Assembly (NCBI GenBank): GCA_902569055.1
Contig: CACFSU010000006.1
Coordinates: 1-58,802 of the forward strand
Direction: 5' to 3'
Length of the DNA stretch: 58,802 bases
From: an uncultured Pelagibacteraceae bacterium
Lineage (GTDB): Bacteria > Pseudomonadota > Alphaproteobacteria > Pelagibacterales > Pelagibacteraceae
How positions within the stretch are numbered: position 1 is the stretch's first letter; each line of letters begins with the position of its first letter. The notes under the pieces are model-generated. The model made no database searches and was not told the DNA's origin. It worked only from the letters and a program-made list of their open reading frames with translations. This document shows positions 17,183 to 25,643 of this stretch, in pieces. A program made the translations under genes and the position numbers.

Positions 17183-18166
17183 TTGTTAACAAAAAAATCA
17201 AAAACTGTAATTTTTCTTTTAAAAGAATTTAATAAAAAAAATATCCCGTATTGTATTGCTAGAAATTATGAAAACTTTCCTAATTTTAAATCAGATTTAG
17301 ATATTTTTTATATAAATAAACTAAATTTGATAAAAAAAATATTTATTAATACGGCTAAAAAATTTCATTGGGATTATTTAATATACGATGAAAATAAAAG
17401 TAAAAATTTTTTAGATCAAAATAAAATTGAGATATTTTATTTTTATGATCGTAAAAAAGAAAATTTTCTACAAATTGATTTTTTTAGATCAATGCTAGTA
17501 TTTGGTGTTCCTTATTTTAAATTTAAAAATGAAAATATTGAAAAAATAAAAAAAAAATTTAATATTTTGCCTAGAATAATTTCTAAAACTTACCATGTAT
17601 TTCAAATTGCAAGTTTGTTGCCAATAAACACTAATAATAAAAAAAAAATAATAAAATATAAAACAAGATTTTTAAGTTTAAAAATTAAAAATACTTATAA
17701 AAAAAATGTCTTTTTTGAGAATTTCTTATTAATAAAAATTCAAAAAACTTTAAAACTTAATAAATTAAAATTTTTTAACGCATTAATATTTATTTATAAA
17801 TTACAAATTTTTTTAAAATATTATTTAAAAAATCCTTTAAAGATTTATGAATTTTTTTTCAGAATTTACGAATATTATCTTTTGTTTTTTAAACAAAAAT
17901 CAGGTTTTAAAATTTCTATAATAAATAAGAAACATATAATAAAAAATGCTGAAGAGACTTTGAATAGGTTTAAAAAATTAAAAATTATAGATAATTGGAA
18001 TTATAAATCTAAAATAAACTTATTAAATAGATTTAAATTTTTAGAAAGACGAAATGTGCTTTTAAATATAGATGATAAAACCTCTAAAACTAAAAATTTT
18101 AAAAAGATCTTTATAAATATTCTTATTAAACAAAATAAACTTTTATATAAAAAGAAAATTTTATAA
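17183..18166 (+). CDS. Nucleotidyltransferase-like protein of polysaccharide clusters
   Basis: A 327-residue Lys/Phe-rich protein, apparently starting with TTG at 17183 since no ATG fits upstream. The N-terminus reads PYCIARNYENFPNFKSDLDI; the S-D-L-D-I/F element resembles the G-S-x-D-x-D metal motif of MNT-type nucleotidyltransferases, though with Ser replacing Gly-Ser. The remainder has no motif I recognise. In other bacteria such domains occur next to, or fused with, thymidylate-kinase-like domains in polysaccharide clusters, and a separate kinase of that type is encoded at 20,329. I therefore treat them as possible partners. The 3' end overlaps the convergent flippase gene by six bases. 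Function uncertain. Confidence 0.55.
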   Translation: MLTKKSKTVIFLLKEFNKKNIPYCIARNYENFPNFKSDLDIFYINKLNLIKKIFINTAKKFHWDYLIYDENKSKNFLDQNKIEIFYFYDRKKENFLQIDFFRSMLVFGVPYFKFKNENIEKIKKKFNILPRIISKTYHVFQIASLLPINTNNKKKIIKYKTRFLSLKIKNTYKKNVFFENFLLIKIQKTLKLNKLKFFNALIFIYKLQIFLKYYLKNPLKIYEFFFRIYEYYLLFFKQKSGFKISIINKKHIIKNAEETLNRFKKLKIIDNWNYKSKINLLNRFKFLERRNVLLNIDDKTSKTKNFKKIFINILIKQNKLLYKKKIL

Positions 18167-19414
18167 TTTTTCTTTTTTTAAATAGTATCTGTAGCCATAA
18201 TATGTATAACTCGCAATTATAATATTAGAAAACAATAAACCTGCTATTACTCCTTTAATTTCAAAATATGAAATTATAAATTTTGATCCTACAATTGCAA
18301 AAATACTTGATAATAGGAAAGAAATAAAAATAGGTTTAGTTTTTCCTAAAGTTCTAAGTCCATATACAAATGGGAAATGTATAAATGCCAATGGAAAAGT
18401 AAGAGAAATAAACATAAGTACTTGATAGTGAGATGCTACATCTGCTCCATAAAACATTTTTAGTAAGAATTCAGAAAAAATAATTATAAAAAAAGTGATA
18501 CTTGATACAGCTAAAAAACCTTTTAATGCAAATTTTTTTAAATAAATATTCATTTCTTTAAAACTTCCAGATATAAATTTTTTACTAGTTTCTCCTGGAA
18601 TAAAATTTTCCAGTGATTGTAAAATTAGGTTAGTAATTCCAAGTAAGGTCTGACATGCTCTAATAATTCCAAGCACGAAAGGACCCAATATTATACCAGC
18701 GTTTATCACCCACAGGTTTCCTGAGAAGAATTGGGCTAAGGAGGTTAATAACATCCATTTAGATATATTCCAATTTTCCCTAATAGACTGAGAAATATTA
18801 CTTAATTTATAATTTAATGAAAAAACAATCGGTAAAATAATTATCGAACCTATCGAAAAAAAAATAACTATAGACCAGAAAATTATTCCCAAATCCAATT
18901 TGTTCAAATGCTCTAAATAAATAATGAAAGCAATTAAAGATAAATAAGAGATAAAATCTGATATTATAACTCTAATATATAATTTTTTACTATAAAGAAG
19001 TCTTCGTAAAAAATTATGTAATTGTGTAATAAAAATCAATAAAGAAAAGGATAAATAATAATTGGCAATAGGATAAGAAGAGATATGTTTACCAAAGTTT
19101 TTTAAAATAAAAAAAATTAAAAAAAATATTATTAAAGAAAAAACTAATTGTTGCAAAAAAATTCCTCCATAAAAATAATTAATATTAGAATTTTTTTGTT
19201 TAGGCGCATTAGTTAACATTGGTGAAATAATATAAGAAAGCTGAACTGAATTCATAAACATTATAAAAATCCAAAAAAAACTAAATACACCAAAAATTTC
19301 TATACCGAGGAATCTTAAGATTAAAATACTTAATAAAAAATTACTTAAGCTAATAATAGCCTGATCTACCAACCCATATAAATAGCTTGGTAATTTAAAA
19401 ACAGATTTCAACAT
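18161..19414 (-). CDS. Wzx-like polysaccharide flippase (MATE/MOP superfamily)
   Basis: A 417-residue protein that is almost wholly hydrophobic, with about 12 membrane helices, typical in length for Wzx/PST-type flippases. The N-terminal segment has the family's pattern of a Phe-rich first helix followed by FLGIEIFGVFSFFW. The central QTLLGITNLILQSLENFIPG matches helix 7-8 regions of polysaccharide exporters. It would flip undecaprenyl-linked repeat units to the periplasm, where the Wzy-like proteins act. It is the only flippase visible in the window, and together with Wzy, Wzc and Wza it completes a Wzx/Wzy-dependent pathway. The start is divergent from the methyltransferase gene (74 bases between). 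Confidence 0.85.
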   Translation of the reverse strand: MLKSVFKLPSYLYGLVDQAIISLSNFLLSILILRFLGIEIFGVFSFFWIFIMFMNSVQLSYIISPMLTNAPKQKNSNINYFYGGIFLQQLVFSLIIFFLIFFILKNFGKHISSYPIANYYLSFSLLIFITQLHNFLRRLLYSKKLYIRVIISDFISYLSLIAFIIYLEHLNKLDLGIIFWSIVIFFSIGSIIILPIVFSLNYKLSNISQSIRENWNISKWMLLTSLAQFFSGNLWVINAGIILGPFVLGIIRACQTLLGITNLILQSLENFIPGETSKKFISGSFKEMNIYLKKFALKGFLAVSSITFFIIIFSEFLLKMFYGADVASHYQVLMFISLTFPLAFIHFPFVYGLRTLGKTKPIFISFLLSSIFAIVGSKFIISYFEIKGVIAGLLFSNIIIASYTYYGYRYYLKKEKL

Positions 19415-19488
19415 TCATTGATCGCCATTGTTGATAAATATTATATTAATTTTATAAATTCAATGCTAAGTGTCTTATAATTTCATAT

Positions 19489-20319
19489 ATGAAAAATAAA
19501 AATATTAAAGAAATTTCTAAAGTTTACAAAGATAGCTATCTCGATGGTGTTCAGGATAGAATACGGTATTACATTAGTCTTTCTATGAAAAATCTAACCT
19601 TTTCTAAAAATCGTTTTTACAAAATAGCAGACTGTGGAAGTGGTTATTCTCTTTTTATTCCTTTTTTAACCGATTTTATAAAGCAGCACAAATTATACAT
19701 GATTGATGATTTTAAAAGTTTAGACAAACTTCATACCGGTAATAATGCAAAGAAAGATCAAAAATATAAAAAAAAATTTTTACCTAGTGTTAATAAACTT
19801 TTTAAAAAATTAAATATAAAAAAAATCAATTTAAATTTTGAAAAACAAAAACTTACTTTTAAAAGCAATTATCTAGATTTAGTTACTTCTTTTCATTGTA
19901 TTGAACATTTTCATAATTCCCCAAAGGCTTTTATAAAAGAGTGTTTTAGAGTATTAAAGCCAGGTGGTACTCTAATAATTGCTGTACCTAACGCAGTAAA
20001 TTTCAGAAAAAGGATTAGTGTTTTATTTGGATTGACTAATTATTATGATCTAAGTGATTATTGGAATCAAGTACCATATTATGGACATGTAAGAGAGCCT
20101 ACAAAAGATGAACTTATATTTTTTTGTAATGATAATGGTTTTACTGATGCAAAAATATATGGGAAAAATTTTATGGGTATTGAAAGATTAGTTAGAGTAA
20201 CTAATAAATTTATTCGAAATGAAAAAATCTCACGTTCCTTAGTTAATTTTCTTATGAAACCGTTGGAGTTAGTTCCTGGCTTGTGTACTGATTTACATAT
20301 AATTTGTAAAAAACCGTAA
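19489..20319 (+). CDS. Class I SAM-dependent methyltransferase
   Basis: A 276-residue cytosolic enzyme. Motif I reads ADCGSGYSLFIPFL near residues 46-60, followed by an acidic post-I region. The Methyltransf_11-type segment is clear: LVTSFHCIEHFHNSPKAF and then FRVLKPGGTLIIAVPN. The family methylates sugars, lipid carriers or small molecules; in this locus a sugar O-methylation is the likeliest role, though the acceptor cannot be read. It is followed after 9 bases by the thymidylate-kinase-like gene, and that in turn overlaps a GT4 gene, so the three probably form one operon reading rightward from the gap at 19,415-19,488, which contains a TATAAT-like box close to the start codon. Confidence 0.85.
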   Translation: MKNKNIKEISKVYKDSYLDGVQDRIRYYISLSMKNLTFSKNRFYKIADCGSGYSLFIPFLTDFIKQHKLYMIDDFKSLDKLHTGNNAKKDQKYKKKFLPSVNKLFKKLNIKKINLNFEKQKLTFKSNYLDLVTSFHCIEHFHNSPKAFIKECFRVLKPGGTLIIAVPNAVNFRKRISVLFGLTNYYDLSDYWNQVPYYGHVREPTKDELIFFCNDNGFTDAKIYGKNFMGIERLVRVTNKFIRNEKISRSLVNFLMKPLELVPGLCTDLHIICKKP

Positions 20320-20328
20320 ACTAAAATA

Positions 20329-20910
20329 ATGTTTAATAAAAACATAATTATTGCCTTTTTAGGTCCTGATGGTTCTGGCAAAACAACTTTTATTAAACTG
20401 TTAAAAAAAAAAATTTCAAAAAAAAATATTAGTTCTAAACAATATCATTTGTTTCCTCATTTTTTTGAAAATAGAAAAACGATTATTGTTAAAAATCCAC
20501 ACTCAAAAAAACCTAGATCTAAATTTTTGTCTTTTTTAAAAATAATCTTATGGTTAATTAAATATAAAATTTTCATTATCATTAATTTTTTTTTAAAATA
20601 TAAAATAGTAATATTTGATAGATACGCTCATGACATTTTAATAGACCCTTTAAGATATAGGTTTAATTTAAACTTAAAATTAACAAACTTTATCTTGTCA
20701 ATGTTTCCGCAACCAAACTTATGGGTTATAATGATGAATAAACCATCAATTATTTGGAAAAGAAAAAAAGAAGTAGAATATAAAATTTTGGCTAAACAAC
20801 TTAAAAGTTATAAAAAATTTGCTAAGAAATATTCTAATTCTATAATCTGTAAAGACACTAAAGATATTAATAAAATAATCAAATATTTATCAAATTTTAA
20901 TGAAACATAA
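20329..20910 (+). CDS. Thymidylate-kinase-like P-loop protein
   Basis: A 193-residue protein with a Walker A GPDGSGKTTF at residues 12-21 and the dTMP-kinase-type FDRYAHDIL (DRY/DRH) motif around residue 100. It has a hydrophobic stretch just before that motif, and a Lys/Arg-rich lid region (SIIWKRKKEVEYKI). It resembles the thymidylate-kinase superfamily but sits in a glycan operon, so it is more likely to phosphorylate a sugar- or polyol-linked intermediate or nucleoside than to be the housekeeping Tmk. The Lys-rich C-terminus overlaps the start of the following GT4 gene by 11 bases. Compare the nucleotidyltransferase-like gene at 17,183, a possible functional partner. Confidence 0.75.
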   Translation: MFNKNIIIAFLGPDGSGKTTFIKLLKKKISKKNISSKQYHLFPHFFENRKTIIVKNPHSKKPRSKFLSFLKIILWLIKYKIFIIINFFLKYKIVIFDRYAHDILIDPLRYRFNLNLKLTNFILSMFPQPNLWVIMMNKPSIIWKRKKEVEYKILAKQLKSYKKFAKKYSNSIICKDTKDINKIIKYLSNFNET

Positions 20911-22111
20911 AATTCTGTTATCAGCATACTCTTGTGAACCAAATAAAGGATCCGAGTCTGAAGTTGGATGGAGCTGGGCTTTAAATTTATCAAGAGAAAA
21001 AAATGAAGTTCACGTAATTACAAGACAAAATCAAAAAGAAAATATTGATAAATATTTAGCAAATAAAAATATATCCAACCTAAATTTTATATATTTTGAT
21101 TATCCTAATTGGTTTATTAAAATTTTCAAATCTAAGAAAAATCCAAATTCATATTTATATTTTATTCTATGGCAAATAGGGATTTTTTTTAAAGTATATC
21201 CTTTAATCAAAAAATTAAAATTTGATTATATTCATCATGTAACTTTTGTAAGTCACAGATTACCAAGCTTTTTAGCATTTTATAATATTCCCTTTATATT
21301 TGGCCCAGTTTCTGGTGGAGATATAATGCCAAGTAATTTATATAAAAATTTTTCTTTTACCCAGAGATTTAAAGAAATTTTAAGAAAAATTAGCAATTCA
21401 TATATTAAAATTTCTCCCCTAATGAATTTAGTTTTTTTAAAATCAAAAAAAATTTATGTAAATTCTATTGATACAAAAAATAATATCCCAAGTTATTTTC
21501 ACAAAAAAACTGATCTATTATTAGCTATTGGAATAAATGACATTGATATAATAGATAAAAAAATTAATGATAATGAAATTTTTAGGTTATGCTTTGGAGG
21601 TAATTTGATAAATTACAAAGGAATAAACATACTTATGAAAACGTTTTTAAAGCTAAGAAAAAAAATAAACTGTGAGTTAAATATTTTTGGAGAAGGTGAT
21701 AAAAAAAATTACATTTTAGATTTTATAAAACAAAATCAAATATTTGATGATGTGAAATTAATTGGCAGGTTACCTCGAAATAAGTTTATAGAATCCTTGA
21801 GACAAAATGATTTATTATTTGCACCATTACTAAGAGACTCTGGTTCTTTTATAACTCTAGAAGCAATGTCAAAAGGTTTGCCTTGTGCTGTATTAAATAT
21901 TGGAGGGCCAGATACACTTGTAGATAATAATTGTGGAATTAAAATTAACGTACAAAACAAAAGTGAAAATGAAATTGTTGATGAGTTTGTTTTTTCTATT
22001 TATCAATTAATTTTAGATAAAAATATGTATAAAAAAAAATCTTATTTAAGTATAGAACAATCAAAAAAATTTACTTGGAAAAAAAAAATAGATTATATTT
22101 ACTTTCGATAG
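20900..22111 (+). CDS. Glycosyltransferase family 4 (GT-B fold)
   Basis: A 403-residue protein starting LLSAYSCEPNKGSESEVGW, a hallmark of a GT4 subgroup in exopolysaccharide clusters (the GSE-xG-W element binds the acceptor side). The mid-section has HHVTFVSHRLPSF and FGPVSGGD. The C-terminal Rossmann domain contains FGEGDKKNYI and a donor-site LLRDSGSFITLEAMSKGLP, which replaces the usual E-x7-E with D-x6-E spacing. It probably adds a hexose or deoxyhexose to the repeat unit. It overlaps the kinase-like gene upstream by 11 bases and the convergent WavE gene downstream by 13 bases. Confidence 0.88.
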   Translation: MKHKILLSAYSCEPNKGSESEVGWSWALNLSREKNEVHVITRQNQKENIDKYLANKNISNLNFIYFDYPNWFIKIFKSKKNPNSYLYFILWQIGIFFKVYPLIKKLKFDYIHHVTFVSHRLPSFLAFYNIPFIFGPVSGGDIMPSNLYKNFSFTQRFKEILRKISNSYIKISPLMNLVFLKSKKIYVNSIDTKNNIPSYFHKKTDLLLAIGINDIDIIDKKINDNEIFRLCFGGNLINYKGINILMKTFLKLRKKINCELNIFGEGDKKNYILDFIKQNQIFDDVKLIGRLPRNKFIESLRQNDLLFAPLLRDSGSFITLEAMSKGLPCAVLNIGGPDTLVDNNCGIKINVQNKSENEIVDEFVFSIYQLILDKNMYKKKSYLSIEQSKKFTWKKKIDYIYFR

Positions 22112-22929
22112 TTTTTAATAAAATAATAAGTTCTCATTAAATAAGCTAATATATTATAGTGATTCATTGCATATGATCTCATTTTTACTTTCAAACTTCT
22201 AAGTCTTTGAGGAACGACAAACATCTTATTATTTAAAAGTTTGATACTATTTGATACTTGATTATGAAGTTTTCTATCTTGATATATTTTAAATGCATCT
22301 TTTTCTTTAAAAACCCTCTTTAAATAATTTATCCAAATTATCTGTTCAGAAGCTAATAAACTACCATATTTTCCATTAACCATAGGTAATTTAGAAAAAT
22401 CTTTTTCTTTTAAGAATTTCTTCTTGTTAACATAATATAATTTTATGAATTGTTTCTTTGTTCCTAATAATACTTGATCAGAAAAATGAAAATTATCATA
22501 ATCTAAATGAGCTGCATTTGTTGAATAAATAGTATCTAAGTAACTGTATCTATTTTTAAATATAATTTTATTTTTTTTTATATCTAATTTTTTTAATTCT
22601 TTTTTAAATTCTTTGTTTAAAGAATAATCTGTTCTTAATCTCAAAATAATGTTATTTTTTGAAATTTTTAAACCATTATAAAATGTGTTCATCATTCTTA
22701 ATAAATTTTTGGGATTGTCTGGAAATTCCGAGTAATCACCTGCATCTTTATTAATAATTAATTTAATCTTATTTTTTTTGTATATTTTTTCATCCTGTAA
22801 AGCTTCTTTATATGATGATAAAATAATCTCAGATTTGGGTAGTATTTTTCTTACTTTGATAGCGTAAAATTTTGTTTTTTTTTCATATCTTCCATTAAAA
22901 ACTACGCTTATTTTATCTTCCTTAATCAT
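22099..22929 (-). CDS. WavE-family lipopolysaccharide synthesis protein
   Basis: A 276-residue protein resembling the WavE family, named for a Vibrio cholerae LPS core gene. Visible family features are ISVVFNGRYEKKTKF at the N-terminus, LPKSEIILSSYKE, the acidic INKDAGDYSEFP, and ILRLRTDYSL, in which RTD acts as a DxD-like nucleotide-sugar site. FSDQVLLG and the later SEQIIW also fit. It is probably a GT-A-fold glycosyltransferase. The start codon abuts the stop of the formyltransferase/GINT1 fusion gene upstream (stop at 22930), so the two are certainly transcribed and probably translated together. The function is inferred from family resemblance. Confidence 0.75.
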   Translation of the reverse strand: MIKEDKISVVFNGRYEKKTKFYAIKVRKILPKSEIILSSYKEALQDEKIYKKNKIKLIINKDAGDYSEFPDNPKNLLRMMNTFYNGLKISKNNIILRLRTDYSLNKEFKKELKKLDIKKNKIIFKNRYSYLDTIYSTNAAHLDYDNFHFSDQVLLGTKKQFIKLYYVNKKKFLKEKDFSKLPMVNGKYGSLLASEQIIWINYLKRVFKEKDAFKIYQDRKLHNQVSNSIKLLNNKMFVVPQRLRSLKVKMRSYAMNHYNILAYLMRTYYFIKNYRK

Positions 22930-24609
22930 CTAAAATTTATCGAAATAGCTTCTATCAAAAACAATAAAGTTATCAATTGAATTTACATGGTGTATTCCAA
23001 TGATGCTTGGATTATCATTTTGATTTACATCTTTAAATTCAGTTTGGAGAAAACTTTGTTTATCTAATTTTTCTATTTTATTTATTTTTAAACTATGCCC
23101 ATATTGAATTTCATTATATCTATTAAAACCATATGATTGAGTCATGCGAAATTTTTGATCTTTAATTTCTGCAGAACCTCCATTTCTACCATTTATAATA
23201 TCAAAAAAAATTGGATTATTTGGATGTTCTGTCCAGATTTGTGAAATAGGGCTATCAGAATAATAAATATATTGTTGAGATGAGAAATCTTTATTTTGAG
23301 TCTGAGATGTAAAAAGCCAATACAATTTATCGTGGTAAATTATATTAGTGTCAACACACTTTGTATTTTCAATAAGATTATAATTATATTTCCATACGTC
23401 AGGAAATTTGATGCATTCATATAATCTAATTCCTTTTGTACTTGTTTCTGGTGTCATATATATCTTATCTTTATATTCAAAAATAAAAGGGTAAGACATA
23501 TGAAAATCTTCATCAATTACCTTTTCGTAAATTTTATATTCATCATTATCGTTAATTTTAATTACTGATATTGAACCTTTTTTTTTATCTTTAAAAAAAT
23601 CTTCTACAAAAATGTAATGTTTTAATCCCTTTTTAAAAATAAAAGGATCTGCAAAAAAACGGCCCTCAACATTTTTTATTTTTTTAAACTCTTTAAAATT
23701 ATATTGATGTAGATTTGATCTAGAAAAACAAACTTCCCATCTTTGAGATGTTTTTTTGATATATTTTCTATAAAATAATAATAAAAAAAGTTTTAATTTT
23801 TTAAATATATATTTTGAAGTATATAAATAATTAGGTGCTTTTAATATTTTATTTTTAAAATTTTGTGAACTACTTATAATTTCTATATTTTGAGTGAGTA
23901 ATATTTTTTCTATAACTTTAATTATATGGTTATTGCTTTCAGCAAGAAGATTGTAGAGATTTAAAACATAAAGTTTTTGAGTAGGAAATTCACCCTTAAA
24001 TATAACTTTACCATTATCAAGATTTTCATTTAGTATTTGAATTATAAAACCACTACTTATCTTATCAAGAACTGTTTCCCAAAAACCGGGGGGGCCACCT
24101 CTGTTCCATGTAAAATCTCCATGATGAAAAGATATTACTCCAAACTTAGCAATATTTAGCTTATTCGATCTAAATATTTCGTATACATTCCCTCTTAAAA
24201 CAATATCTAAGTTTTCTTTGAGAATTAAGTCTTTATCTTCATCAGAATAATTTGAAAATATTTTATACTTTGAAAATATAGGTTTTACATTAATTATTTT
24301 ATGAAAGATTTTTTGATCTAATATAAATTTATTTTCAAGATATTTAACTTTTGGGAAAGAAAATTTTAAAAGATTTTTTTCTAGAATAAATATTATCTTA
24401 AAAAGAATTAATTCAAATAGTCGAAGTAAACCGTGCTGTTTAGTCTTCCTTAAGATAAAGGAAAATAAATTTTCTTTTTTTTTATGTTCTAGAATTGCAT
24501 ATAATTTTATATTCAAATTTGAAGAATTAAGTTTTTCAATTAGGTCTTTTTCAAATCTATTCATTTGAAAACCTTGTATTATCACTCCAATTTTAAATAT
24601 TTCATTCAT
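22930..24609 (-). CDS. Formyltransferase-like / GINT1-type beta-propeller fusion protein
   Basis: A 559-residue two-domain protein. Residues about 1-240 resemble formyl transferases: a Rossmann-like start (FKIGVIIQGFQMN), then VISFHHGDFTWNRGGPPGFW, where the N/H/D triad region of tetrahydrofolate formyltransferases is replaced by HHGDF...RGG. Residues about 275-555 show a repeated W/F-x(D/E)P pattern (GRFFADPFIFKKG, HMSYPFIFEYKDKIYMTPE, YWLFTSQ) typical of the five-bladed region in GINT1-type glycosyltransferases and related glycan proteins. It may formylate an amino-sugar and bind or transfer the glycan. The neighbour is WavE, joined end to start. No aminotransferase that would make the amino-sugar is in the window. 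Confidence 0.7.
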   Translation of the reverse strand: MNEIFKIGVIIQGFQMNRFEKDLIEKLNSSNLNIKLYAILEHKKKENLFSFILRKTKQHGLLRLFELILFKIIFILEKNLLKFSFPKVKYLENKFILDQKIFHKIINVKPIFSKYKIFSNYSDEDKDLILKENLDIVLRGNVYEIFRSNKLNIAKFGVISFHHGDFTWNRGGPPGFWETVLDKISSGFIIQILNENLDNGKVIFKGEFPTQKLYVLNLYNLLAESNNHIIKVIEKILLTQNIEIISSSQNFKNKILKAPNYLYTSKYIFKKLKLFLLLFYRKYIKKTSQRWEVCFSRSNLHQYNFKEFKKIKNVEGRFFADPFIFKKGLKHYIFVEDFFKDKKKGSISVIKINDNDEYKIYEKVIDEDFHMSYPFIFEYKDKIYMTPETSTKGIRLYECIKFPDVWKYNYNLIENTKCVDTNIIYHDKLYWLFTSQTQNKDFSSQQYIYYSDSPISQIWTEHPNNPIFFDIINGRNGGSAEIKDQKFRMTQSYGFNRYNEIQYGHSLKINKIEKLDKQSFLQTEFKDVNQNDNPSIIGIHHVNSIDNFIVFDRSYFDKF

Positions 24610-24686
24610 AAAAACTTTTTAAAAAACATTAACTTATTATATTAAATTCTTATATTTAATTAACAAAAACTATATAAAAATATATT

Positions 24687-24767
24687 ATGACTAAATTTTT
24701 AAATATATTAGTATTGTTTTGGGTTTGCAGACTATTAAAAAAAGCCCAAAATTTATTTAAAAGATGA
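24687..24767 (+). CDS. Possible 26-residue leader or small membrane peptide
   Basis: A short frame starting at ATG 24687 would encode MTKFLNILVLFWVCRLLKKA plus six residues, a hydrophobic helix followed by basic residues. It lies in the only gap before the kinase-like gene and ends nine bases before that gene's ATG. An imperfect pairing TTTTGGG...CCCAAAA spans its middle. The short length and lack of a clear ribosome binding site make this weak; it may be only the 5' untranslated region. Confidence 0.25.
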   Translation: MTKFLNILVLFWVCRLLKKAQNLFKR

Positions 24768-24776
24768 TCTGACCAA

Positions 24777-25643
24777 ATGATATTTCAACAAAAATCCTCA
24801 TACTCCAAAAGCAAATTTTTTGTAACTAAAAAAAATAACAAATTTTTAATCATTAAAAAACCCAAAAAAATAGACAAAAGAGAAATATTATCGATAGAGA
24901 AACAGAATAATTTTAAAAATTATTATATCAATAATTACAAAATAACTTCTGCTAAAATTTTAGATAATAAAAGAAATATATTTAAAAAAAAAAAATATCT
25001 TATTGAGTATTTTGACGGAAAAAGCGGTGAAGATATTTTGCTTCAAGGAAATAAAGGAGAAATCAATATTTTAAAAAAATTTTTTTATAATTATTTTTTT
25101 AAAATAAATAAAAATTTTAATTTAAAGTTAAGAAATTTAAAATCGTACAAAGAAAAAATAAAAAAACTTAAACGAAATAAAAATTTTAAAAAAATTAAAA
25201 ATTCTAATGATTTTTTTCTTTATATTAATAAAATATTAAAAAAAAAGATATATACTTTTTCTATTAGTGACTGTCATGGAGATTTGACTTTATCTAATTT
25301 AATTGTCAATTTTAAAAAAAAAGAAATCATTTTAATTGATTTTTTATCAACCTATCAGGAAAATCTAATTCAAGATTTTTCTAAATTATTTCAAGAATTT
25401 AATCTTCATTGGACTGCAAGAAAATATAACAAAATTGATTATTTAAGATCATTTATAGTCTATAAATCTATTATCGATAATAATTTTTGGAAAAGAGTCG
25501 ATCCTAAATTAATAAGTTCTCTTAAACTTGAATTCACTATGACAGTACTTAGAATAGTGCCCTATGTAAATATAAATGATAAAATAACTATAAATTGGAT
25601 TGAAAATAGTTTAGATAAAATTAAAAAATTTAAAATTCGATGA
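24777..25643 (+). CDS. APH/choline-kinase-fold phosphotransferase
   Basis: A 288-residue Lys-rich kinase-fold protein. The catalytic loop SDCHGDLTLSN (HGDxxxxN) sits near residue 165 and is followed by IILIDFLSTYQENLIQD, in which D of IDF takes the metal-binding place. A P-loop-like GKSGEDIL occurs in the N-lobe. Family members phosphorylate choline, ethanolamine, amino-alcohols, sugars or antibiotics. The ATGA overlap with the next gene, a nucleotidyltransferase fused to a HAD domain, closely couples phosphorylation with nucleotidyl activation, recalling LicA/LicC-type or MeOPN-type decoration pathways. The substrate is not determined by sequence; Lys-rich composition matches the AT-rich base composition rather than suggesting transfer. 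Confidence 0.72.
   Translation: MIFQQKSSYSKSKFFVTKKNNKFLIIKKPKKIDKREILSIEKQNNFKNYYINNYKITSAKILDNKRNIFKKKKYLIEYFDGKSGEDILLQGNKGEINILKKFFYNYFFKINKNFNLKLRNLKSYKEKIKKLKRNKNFKKIKNSNDFFLYINKILKKKIYTFSISDCHGDLTLSNLIVNFKKKEIILIDFLSTYQENLIQDFSKLFQEFNLHWTARKYNKIDYLRSFIVYKSIIDNNFWKRVDPKLISSLKLEFTMTVLRIVPYVNINDKITINWIENSLDKIKKFKIR

Noticed and set aside
24718-24751. TTTTGGG...CCCAAAA pairing before the kinase gene
   Set aside because: Weak stem with a long loop; chance pairing is likely.
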